A stretch of 64,000 nt of DNA. Source: Rostrohypoxylon terebratum (Eukaryota > Ascomycota > Sordariomycetes > Xylariales > Hypoxylaceae). The notes under the pieces are model-generated. The model saw only the letters and a program-made list of their open reading frames with translations, did not search any database and was not told the origin of the DNA. Below are positions 1 to 9,145 of this stretch, in pieces. Within the stretch, counting starts at the first letter, position 1. Each line of letters starts with the position of its first letter. The DNA is taken from the NCBI GenBank assembly GCA_022497145.1, contig MU385863.1, forward strand, positions 1-64,000, in the 5' to 3' direction. A program made the translations under genes and the position numbers.

Positions 1-119
1 AATTAGATTACTTATATGCCGTGGTTTAGCCGTGATTGGTTCATGTGGTCTCCATCCTTTGGGTTTTCTTGGTGGTCGCTTGTTGGTTTGTGACAGAACT
101 TTCCGTTAAAAGTTATAAT
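1..119. other. GC-balanced fragment at window edge
   Basis: The first ~110 bases have normal base composition and switch abruptly to almost pure A+T at about position 115. No open frame of useful length and no recognisable RNA gene is seen. It may be the end of an element or gene lying to the left, or an unmutated island like those at 600-999, 3529-3746 and 4995-5182. Confidence 0.3.
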
Positions 120-599
120 TTAATAATAAGCTTTTTAAATTTTACAATATAATTTATTATTAACTTCTTTTATTATAATTAATATAGCTTAGTTTTTATT
201 TTTTATTTTTTAATAACGTTTTTAAATATAAATCGGAGTTTTTCTTTAAAATAGTTGAAGTTTTTAAAGATATACTTAATAATATCTTTAATTTTAAGGC
301 TTTTTTTCAAGTATTCTTTAAGGATAAATTTAAACTATTTTAATACCGTTTTTATTAGCAATTAAAAAACAATTAAAACCTTACTATATTTAATAGTAAT
401 AAAATCTTCGTAGAATTTTAAATGCGTATAAGTTTAAATCAGGAAAATGTTAAGGTTTTTTTTACTATTATACTTTAAAAGAGTAATAAGCTTAAAGCTT
501 TTAACTTATAAAATTAACATTATTAAATTAAAATTCAAGGAATTTTTTAATGATTTAAAAGGATTTTTTTCTAATGGTATTAAAGAGCTTTTTTAAATT

Positions 600-999
600 T
601 GTTACGAACCCGTCTACTACTTCTGTCTAACTGACTTCGTAGAGCGGATACGTACCTTGGGGTACTTGGTTTTAAGGTAACAATACTGTAGGATTGACGA
701 TTCTGTTCGTAAAAGAGATTTCATGGGACTCTATATTCAAGTGCAGTCTGAATACTTAAATTGAAAGCTAGAGAACTAAAAACTAAATACAGTAGGAAAT
801 TCTCATTCTTAATATACTATTTCTTCTTAGGTGAATCGCAACCAACTAGATGAGTTGCAACCAACTGAACGAGTTGCAACCAACTGGATGAGTTGCGACC
901 AACTGGATGAGTTGCAACCAACTGGATGCCAAGCATCCGATTTGGTCACGTGACCCTTCGGAATATCTTTTTCCGGGGGTCGTATTTTGGATTATGACA
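600..999. repeat. LTR-like repeat, copy 1 (lightly mutated)
   Basis: This ~400-bp unit begins TGTTACGAACCC at 600 and recurs at a constant offset of 673 bp as copy 2. It includes a minisatellite (about 833-927) and a CACGTGA box near 947. The TG start and a possible CA end near 998-999 suit an LTR of a Ty3/gypsy-like element; the RIP-degraded DNA to its left could be the internal region. The LTR identity is inference, while the duplication is read directly. Composition is near normal, unlike its partner. Confidence 0.6.
833..927. repeat. 19-bp minisatellite, about 5 copies
   Basis: Five head-to-tail copies of a 19-bp unit, consensus TGAGTTGCAACCAACTGGA, lie inside LTR-like copy 1. The first copies are slightly diverged. 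The unit contains GTTGCAAC, a perfect short palindrome. The same array is present, degraded, in copy 2 at about 1506-1600. Confidence 0.85.
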
Positions 1000-1272
1000 A
1001 AATTATTTTATTTTTATTTTAGTTCGTTAATTAATTTAATGGTAACTTTTTTACCTCTACTTGTTTTTTTTTCGTTATTATTTTCCTCTTTTTTTTTCTT
1101 TTATATTTTTAGTTTTACAGTTATTTTTTCTTTTATAATTTCGTTATTAAATTATTTTTATATAACTTATCGTTTATTTTAATAATATACTTTTAAAATC
1201 TTAAAAACTTTTCGTAAATAAATTTTTTTCGCTTAAATTAACATTAAATATTAATTAAATAAACTTTTAAAA

Positions 1273-1672
1273 TATTATAAACTTATTTATTACTTTTGTT
1301 TAATTAATTTTATAAAATAAATATATACTTTAAAATATTTAATTTTAAAGTAATAATATTATAAAGTTAATTATTTTATTCGTAAAATTTTTTTTATAAA
1401 ACTTTATATTTAAATATAATTTAAATACTTAAATTAAAAGTTAAAAAATTAAAAGTTAAATATAATAAGAAATTTTCATTTTTAATATATTATTCCTTTT
1501 TAAATAAGTTGTAATTAATTAAATAAGTTGCAACTAATTAAGTGAGTTGTAATCAATTAGATGAGTTACAACCAACTAGGTGAGTTGCAACCAATTAAAT
1601 GCTAAGCATCCGATCTAGTCACGTGACTTTCCGGGTTATCCTTTTCCTATAGTCGTATTTTAAGTTATAACG
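1273..1672. repeat. LTR-like repeat, copy 2 (heavily RIP-mutated)
   Basis: It aligns base for base with 600-999 at an offset of 673. The start TGTTACGAAC has become TATTATAAAC, and most further differences are C-to-T or G-to-A. The landmarks GCATCCGAT and CACGTGACTT survive near 1606-1630. The ~270 bp between the copies (1000-1272) is AT-rich and has no clear match elsewhere, so the pair could be the LTRs of a deleted element or a tandem duplication of a solo LTR. Confidence 0.6.
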
Positions 1673-3528
1673 ATAAATATTATTTTTTATAAATTATATT
1701 AACAATATAAATTATTTTATTAATATTTTTTAATTTAAATATATTTTAATAATATTATTTATAATGTAATAATATTAATTTATAATAAATAATTATTAAA
1801 TATAATTTTATATTTTTTTTATTAATAAAAGTTTTTATGTTTTTAAAAAGCTTTAATTAAAATAAAAAAATATGTTTTTATAAAATATTAAATCATATAT
1901 AATAATATATTTATTCAATTAAAATAAAATATAATATAATACTCAAACAAAAAAACTTATATTTTTATTAAGTAATTTACGTTTATAAAGAATTAAAATA
2001 AAAAAAATTTAAAATTGAAAAATATAATAATATATAATATTATTATAATAATTTTAAAAAAAGCTTTTTAAACATAAGTTTTTTTATAATAAACATTTCA
2101 TTTATTTTTAATTAATAAAAAATAAGTTTTTTTAAATTATTATTTAATAATTTAACTATATAAATTTATAATATACTTTATAATTTTAAAAATTATATTT
2201 ATAAATTTTTTTATTTATTAAATATATTAAGTTTAATAATAGAAAATATAATTAAATTATTATTAAAGATAAATTTTTTAATTAATGTTTAATTTTAATT
2301 TTAACGTTTTAATAATAAATTAACTAATTATTTATAAAGAAAATTATATTAAACTTATATATTTAAATTACTTAATATATTTATATATAATAAATTCAAT
2401 GAAGTTATAAATAATAAATAATTTAACTTATTTATTATTCTAATTATATATTATATACGTATAATTTTTAATTAAATTAAAAAAATAAAATATTTACTAG
2501 AAATTTTTTATTTTCGTTATTATTTTAATAAGTAATTTATAATTAATTTTTTATTTATAAAAACGTTTAAATTAAAATTAAAATATATAAAAGTTATATA
2601 TAAAAATAAAAGTATAATAAATAATAAAATATTATTAATTATAATAATTTATTAATTTAATTATAATCATAATAAAACTATTAATAACGTATTAATTTTA
2701 TAATTGAAATTTTTAATTATTTTCTGTGATAAAATAAATTTTTATTTTAATTAATAATAAAATTTATTATTTTTATAATAAAAAAAATAAAATAAACGTT
2801 AATATTAACACCGTTTAAGAATAAAAATAATAAATGTAATTAACTTTTTAAAATAAATTTTATATAAATATTATTATATATAATTAATAAAAATTTGTTA
2901 AAATAATAAGATTTATTAACGAAATAATAAATTTATTAATTTAATATATAAATTCATATTTTTTTTTAATATTATAAGTTTATTTTATAAAAATTATATA
3001 ATAATATTTATAAATTAAATAAATAATTTTATTATTATATTAATTACTTTTTTATTATAATATTTAAATGTTTCTTAATTTAATTAAAAATAATTTTTAT
3101 TAGTTAAAAGTCATAATTAAAGTTAAATTTAATTATATTTTTAATAAATACGTTTATTCTTTTCGAAATATATAAAAATATTTTATTTTAAAGTTTTAAA
3201 ATTTTTATTTAATGTTAAGATTATTTTAATTATTATTTTTATTATTAATTATAATTAATATATTAATATAATTTATATTTATAATATTTTTTATAAATAA
3301 ATAAGTTTTTTTAATATAATTATTTAAAAAACTTTTTTTTATACCTTAAATTTTTAATAATTTTTTATAAAAGTTTATTAATAAATTTATTTTAAATAAC
3401 TTTAAATTAAGTTTTTAATTAATTTTTATAGTTTTTATAAAAGGTTTTTAAATTAATAATATAATTAAAATTTAATTTAAAATATTTTTAATTTAAAATA
3501 TATTTAAAGCTTTTATAATAATTAAAAA

Positions 3529-3746
3529 CGTTGAGAGACTACAATGGCTAGTTCACATGGCATGGCACTTCACATGCCATAGCAAGCGATGACGTCTTCT
3601 GATGACATCACAATGTGAGATAATGATTAGATAGCTGAGAGATCTCATAGATCTCATCTCGGGAGAGAAGACCTTTTCGTCTTCTCTTCTCTCTCAAGAA
3701 ACAATCATCCAATCCATCAAGAATCAATCCATAAGGTCTCCTAACA
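3529..3746. mobile_element. Solo LTR-like island (copia type candidate)
   Basis: A ~218-bp segment of normal composition stands alone in AT-only DNA. It begins GTTGAGAG and ends TCTCCTAACA, resembling the TGTTGAG...TAACA ends of many fungal Ty1/copia LTRs (family knowledge, not a database match). It contains the near-palindrome GATGACGTCTTCTGATGACATC and a pyrimidine-rich tract. Flanks AAAAC and AAAAG might be an imperfect 5-bp target duplication. No internal region is present, so if this is an LTR it is solo. Confidence 0.45.
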
Positions 3747-4904
3747 AAAGTTATATAATATATTAAAAATAACATTAAATCCGTTATATAAATATGTTAA
3801 TTTTCGTTTGTTGTATAACGTTAAAACGTGTTAATATATTCGAATAACATATTAAATAACTTTTAACGTTACACGCGCGTTTAATTGATTATTTTAACTT
3901 TAAACCGCTTTTAAATTTTAAATAATTATAATTATTTAAAAGCTTTTAAAACTTTATATTTATAATTTAAAATTTAAGCCGTATATTAATTTAATAAATA
4001 AAATATTAAAGATTAAAAAGACCGTTTAATATAAATATTTTAAAACTTATAATCGTAACGTAATAATTAAATTTATTATAGTTTTAAGTTTTTTTATTTA
4101 ATTAATATATAATTTATAATTTAAATTATAAATAAAACTTTTTAAACTTTTTTAAATAACTATAATGATATAAAATTTAAAGTTAATTTAAAACTGTAAT
4201 AATTAATTAAAAATACGAAAATAATAAAAATTTAAATATTAAAATAAAATAATTTATTAACGCCGAGTTAATAGTTAATGTTTTTTTTTGTAAATTATAA
4301 CTTTTTAATTAGTTTATAATTAATCGTTTTATATTTTTTTTAAATAAACGATTTATAACGGATTAAAATTTTAATATTTATATAACGGATTTAATGTTAT
4401 TTTATATTAAATTATTATATAATTAATTAATAAAAGCTTATAAATTTTTAAATTCATTAATAAAAATCTTAAAATATTAATTTTAATAATAAATTTTTTT
4501 AATAAAATAATACGATATAATTAAAAAACGCGATTAAAAATATAATTAAACGTTATTTTAATTTATTTAATAAAAATTAATAAAAATTAATTAAAATATA
4601 TTATTATATAAAAATAATTAAGTTAAAAAATACAAAAAATAATTATAAAAAATAATTAAATTAAATATTAACTTTAAAATATATTTTTAAAGTTATATTA
4701 TTCTATTTTTATATTACATTTAATAGTTTTATAAATTATTTTATGAAAGTTTTAAAAAATTAAGCTTTATTTTTTAAGTATAATTTAAATTAAACGTTAC
4801 GCGTTTTATATTTTAAGTTTTATAAATATAAAAGTTTAAATTATAAAAAAATAAACTTAATTTATTTTAACGTAATATTTTTAATTTAAAATTATTTGAA
4901 ATAA

Positions 4905-5770
4905 AATTATAAAAGGTTTTAAAAGTTAAATAACCTTTAAAAAACATTAGTTTAATTTTTTTAAAAAGTTTATAATAAAAATATTATATAATTATGTTAC
5001 GGTCCAGCTGCGGGGTAACACATATAATACAGAATTGGGGAACAATGACCAGTTGGTCATTATGTTACAATCGGTCTGGGGACAACCAATTGCGCCATGA
5101 AGCTAAAAGCTTCCCAATGACCAACTGGTCATTGTTCCCCAATTCTGTATTATATGTGTTACCCCGCAGCTGGACCGTAACAAATTACTAAAATATAAAA
5201 ATAACGATTATAGAAAAACATATATAATAAATTATATAAATAAATCAAAATAACATAATTAAATTAAAAAAATAAAAATAACTTTTTTTAATTTTTAAGT
5301 TTTAATTTTAATTTAATATATAATTTATTAAATATTATTTAATTTTAATTTTATTATTTTTATAATTATAAATTTTTAATATTTTTATAAATATTATTAA
5401 AATTATTTTTAAAAATATTATTATATATATAATCAATTTTATATAAAACTTTATATTTTAAACTTTTATTTATAAAAATATTAAAAATTTATAATTATAA
5501 AAATAATAAAATTAAAATTAAATAATATTTAATAAATTATATATTAAATTAAAATTAAAGCTTAAAAATTAAAAAAATTTATTTTTTAATTTAATTATTT
5601 TATTTTAATTTAATTATATAATTTATTACGTATGTTTTTTTAAAATCGTTATTTTTATATTTTATTAATTATATAATACTTTTATTATAAACCTTTAAAA
5701 AATTAAATTAATACCTTTTAAAAATTATTTAACCTTTAAAACTTTTTACGGTTTTATAATAATTTTTTAA
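4905..5770. repeat. Large AT-only inverted repeat
   Basis: The arms, roughly 4905-5395 and 5465-5770, are reverse complements over about 300 bp once the MITE at 4995-5182 is removed from the left arm. Matching landmarks include ATAAAATTATAAAAGG near the left end with its complement near 5745-5760, and AAAATATAAAAATAACGATT at 5188 with its complement near 5645-5665. The spacer, about 5396-5464, is also AT-only. Both arms carry the RIP-like composition. A related direct repeat (TTTTAACGTAA then ATTTTTAATTTAAAATTA) occurs near 4866 and 5999, just outside the arms, and may be the edge of the duplicated unit. Confidence 0.7.
4995..5182. mobile_element. MITE-like element with perfect 67-bp TIRs
   Basis: This is a 188-bp non-autonomous element. 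Bases 4995-5061 and 5116-5182 are perfect inverted repeats of 67 bp, starting TGTTACGGTCCAGCTGC, around a 54-bp centre. Each arm also contains the small palindrome AATGACCA-GT-TGGTCATT. AATTA occurs on both sides (4990-4994 and 5183-5187), a candidate 5-bp target duplication. The opposite arm of the surrounding inverted repeat shows the matching empty site with one AATTA. Composition is normal, so it shows no RIP, either because it arrived later or because it is too short to be a target. It encodes no transposase; the 65-aa frame across it is an accident. The superfamily is unassigned. Confidence 0.85.
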
Positions 5771-6133
5771 AAAATGAAAAAAATTAATATTTATATATTA
5801 CTTAAAAAAATAAGTTTTTTTTTATTTACGTTTAATTTTAAACTTATATTTTATTTATATTATTATAATTATAAATTATTTATTAAAATAATTAATATAA
5901 AAATTTTTTTTATTTTAAATAATTATTATTTAAAAAAATTAATATTTTTAAGTAAATTTAAAGTAAAACTTCAGCCGTAAAAAAGTAAACGTAACCCGTT
6001 TTAACGTAACATTTTTAATTTAAAATTATTTAAAATAAAACATAAGTTAAAATTTACTTTATTAGAGTTACGTTAATAATGCACCGTACTCGAAACTAAA
6101 ACAAAAAACTTTCGCACCTCGCCCACGTTTTCT

Positions 6134-8393
6134 TTAACTTTTATCTAACCTTACAGCTGCGCTACTCTGCACAAAATTCAAATCTATCTTATGGCCTAAC
6201 AATTCTCGAATGTTCGAAATTCCGTATTTAATCATCGTCGGCCGTTCCAATGATAATCCCCATCCATAAACCCGTGTATCTTTACTGTTAAAAAGTTAAT
6301 ATCTCCAAGTGTCTTTTGATTTAAAACACAAGCATTACGTACGGGAAACCCATAGCCTCTAACATTTCAGGGCGGAACATTCCACTGTTTCCTATCTCGA
6401 TGAGCTTCCCAAGGCCCTTGTCTAATAATATCCAATTAGTATTATTATAACAATCTAAAAGGCACGCTACGTTGAGTTATTCAACCATGGGAACACGTAC
6501 GGTATGAAAAAATCTCCATGCTCGGCTCGGTATCTGGCAAACTTTAGCATGCAAGGTATTTGGCAAAACACTAAATTAGTTTGTGAAATGTGTGCGTCTT
6601 TTTTTTAAATCTGCTCGTAGTCTTGTAGTCAATGAACATATGTTTTGTATAATACTTACAAGGGTTATATGCCGGTTTGTACTTGAGATCCGTTATGCCC
6701 ATTTTGCCGAAGAAGATATCCATGAACTACGAATGGTCAGCTATGACTTTGAAAACTGTATTTGAGAAAGTATAGGTAAGCAATCCTGTTCCTACCTCCA
6801 TAAGTCCGCCCAGAGTTAGGTCTCTATCGGCAATGACACCCTCGACCTGATGAAATTCGGCAAGATGCGTTGCATCGACGCTCTCGTTACGGAATACTCT
6901 GTCGATAGAGAAATAACGGGCTGGAGGCGGGCGGCCATCTGATGCCTTCCTCGCTGCTAGTTTATGTAGCATGTTTGCACTGATAGCTGTCGTATGGGTA
7001 CGCAGTACAAGTCGCAAGGACTCATTGCCCGACCAAGGATACCGGTAGCCGATCGAACCATACTTGCCATCCTATACCCGAAATGAAGTCAGATATTCTG
7101 CTAGATTAAATCAATGGGTAGTTACTAGGATGAGAGAGTATTCGTGTTCAAGCCTGCGAAATATTTGACGAATCAGTACAATACGCACCTGATGAACCGC
7201 CTTGACATTTTGCCAATAAGTACCATAGTCCTTTTCGTCCTCGGGAGATGTTGCTTGGGGTATATCGGCGGCATTCGGGTCAGAGATGTAGAACTATGGT
7301 GTGGATATGTTAGAACATAAGGTGCAATATTGCGAGGAGACTATGTGGTTTTCTATAGTAGGAGTTTGGGAGGCAATGGCAAAATGGCGGTTGACATTTG
7401 AGGTGAAGGGACATACAGTATCTTGTAGATCACGAGCTGGGTGCTGCTGTGGAACAAATAGGGCATCGAAATTCCAGAAACCCGACTCCACGAACCTAGA
7501 GCAGGAGCGCATGTTAATCAGTATGCACGGATGAGCAAATCGTTTAAGAGATGAGAGCTTACTTGTCAGTGGGCATTTCTTCAAAGCCCATCTCGAAGAA
7601 TATTTGCCTAAATTCGGCACGGACCTTGTTGAGCGGATGTAGTGCACCTGGGTGCTGATCTGCCCCCGATGCCTTGAAATTGTAAGGCTTAAAAGTGGCA
7701 GTCTTCCACGAACCAGTGGTGATCATGTCGGCGGTCAGATCTGTAGCTTCCTCAGGGATCTCGAGGGCAAACTTAGGACCCTTGAGAACTTTGAAGCTGA
7801 TAATCTTCTGCATCTTGATAAGCTTTCGCTTCCTCAAATCGGCAAGTAGTTTTGCGTCGGGATGTGTCCGCGTCTCTTTAATAGTTTGCAACTGCTCCTT
7901 GGTGGTGTCTCGTATTGAATCCGTTGCGGCCTTGAATTTGCCGTCTGTGGACATATATCGCACGTTAACTTATCCGCGCTAGATTCAGTATGAAAGCGCC
8001 TCTATACGCACCTTTGGTCTTAGATATCCACTTCTCCTTGAATGCCCTTCCCTGGCCTATCTTGACAACGTTTTTGTCGCCTATGGTCTTCTCTAGGTCC
8101 TGCACAGTGAGACCGTTGACGGCAGCGCTCAAGACATCGAATATACGGGCCTCGTGACTGCCATCAGCAGCGATCTGCTCACCTTCGGGTTCTAGTATGG
8201 CCTCCTCCCTTTCTATGGTCTTGTAGACGACCATTTCGCGTGAGGCTAATCGATCTAGAGCTGCTTTCACCTCAACAAAACCGGCGGTTGGGAAGGCTTC
8301 AGCAGAAAACAGCGGCGAAGACTTGTCAAGAGATTGAAGTATGTGGCTAGTGAGGTCCCCGGAAGGGGGTTGGCTCACCGTTGAGGACGCCAT
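6134..8393 (-). CDS. FRS2: Phenylalanine--tRNA ligase alpha subunit (cytosolic)
   Basis: This is the alpha subunit of the (alpha-beta)2 cytosolic PheRS that charges tRNA-Phe. It starts MASSTVSQ at 8393; the upstream frame codon is in the leader. The N-terminal tRNA-binding winged-helix part lies in 7965-8393 and the exon at 7559-7963. The catalytic class II core follows with FWNFDALFVPQQHPARD (motif 1 region), YPWSGNESLRLVLRTHTTA, YFSIDRVFRNESVDATH and FHQVEGV (motif 2), then GKMGITDLKYKP, TEPSMEIFSYH and YGWGLSLERPTMI (motif 3). The last exons, about 6134-6690, are short and separated by several introns; TEPSMEIF is a mini-exon near 6510. Junctions keep frame, e.g. SYH|KGLGKLIE. The protein ends RLDKS. 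The gene has about eight introns and looks intact. Its stop lies only ~75 bp from the RIP block. It is divergent from CTP synthase. Confidence 0.93.
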
Positions 8394-9145
8394 TCTCAGC
8401 AATAGAAAATTGCCGTCTTTTTATTGTCATGCGTTGCTATGCTTGGAGGTTGCTGGTAGAGGGAAGGGGATGATTTTTGCGATATTCAGATTGTGTGCCT
8501 GTGTGTTTTTGTTTTTTTTTTCGAATGTGTTGCAAACCATGAATCAATCGATGCAGATGTTTAACTTTTGACGTTGCAGGGCTTGAGTCACATTTTATCA
8601 ATTGAGACTTAATACCTCTCCTCTCCCCTCCCCCTCCCTCTGCCCCTCTGCCCCTCCATATGATAAACGAATTCACCCTTTTTAAGTACTACGTGTATAC
8701 AGAGTACATTACATAGTATAGTACAATACAGGGGTCTGCGTCTGCCCCTCCAAATGTACGTTAGCTTAAAAGGGCTTAGGCGCGTATCAGGTGATTAAAA
8801 TCTTTCACCGCCTTCCTAAACAAATTAAAGTTATCTAATCAGTTGCGTAGGCACTAGGTAGGGAGTAGTACTGTGACGAGAATACTTCGTAAACTTTTTT
8901 TTTTTTTGGATATAATATTTTTCTTGTTGTCGTCTACTAGATGTCTGCCACATCTTCAATTCGTCCATATCCACCTCAGAAGTTGTTAAACTTCCAATTA
9001 TTACTTCTCAAGAACCTGGCCACCTTCTTCTCATATTTTGTCCCTTCAATTACCCAACCCTATACAACTCCGCACAAGCAACTTTGCCCGTACTTAGTGC
9101 GGGCCTCGTACATACAGTCCACAGCACCTATCCTCAGCTGCCAGG
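8394..9145. promoter_or_regulatory. Divergent promoter region, FRS2 / CTP synthase
   Basis: This 752-bp non-coding interval is shared by two divergently transcribed housekeeping genes. It contains a CT-rich tract at about 8616-8660 with repeated CTGCCCCTC units, one more copy near 8740, and a T run near 8896-8908. The CTGCCCCTC unit reappears at 30060-30092. No TATA box could be assigned with confidence. Confidence 0.5.

Larger units (their letters stand above)
115..6060. repeat. RIP-degraded transposon block, gene-free
   Basis: Nearly six kilobases consist almost only of A and T, with stop codons in all frames and no intact coding sequence. Related copies within the block differ by C-to-T and G-to-A transitions, the pattern expected of repeat-induced point mutation, a pre-meiotic defence of filamentous ascomycetes that mutates duplicated DNA. 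Three islands of normal composition interrupt it (600-999, 3529-3746, 4995-5182). The short frames at 907-1182 and 5774-5980 encode low-complexity F/L/Y/K/I/N protein and are products of AT bias. The block ends sharply around 6060-6120, just beyond the 3' end of FRS2. It is probably a heterochromatic island rather than a telomere: no TTAGGG array is present. Confidence 0.9.

Noticed and set aside
907..1182. 91-aa open frame in the LTR region
   Set aside because: Phe/Leu/Tyr-rich translation of AT-biased DNA with no domain; it crosses the end of an LTR-like repeat.
4994..5191. 65-aa frame across the MITE
   Set aside because: It reads through both inverted repeats of a non-coding element; the protein is an accident of the palindrome.
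5774..5980. 68-aa open frame in AT-only DNA
   Set aside because: Lys/Ile/Asn/Phe-only composition expected from sequence stripped of G and C; no homology pattern.
1..6060. Telomere or subtelomere at the left end
   Set aside because: No TTAGGG or CCCTAA array and no subtelomeric helicase; a RIP-affected island within the chromosome is the simpler reading.
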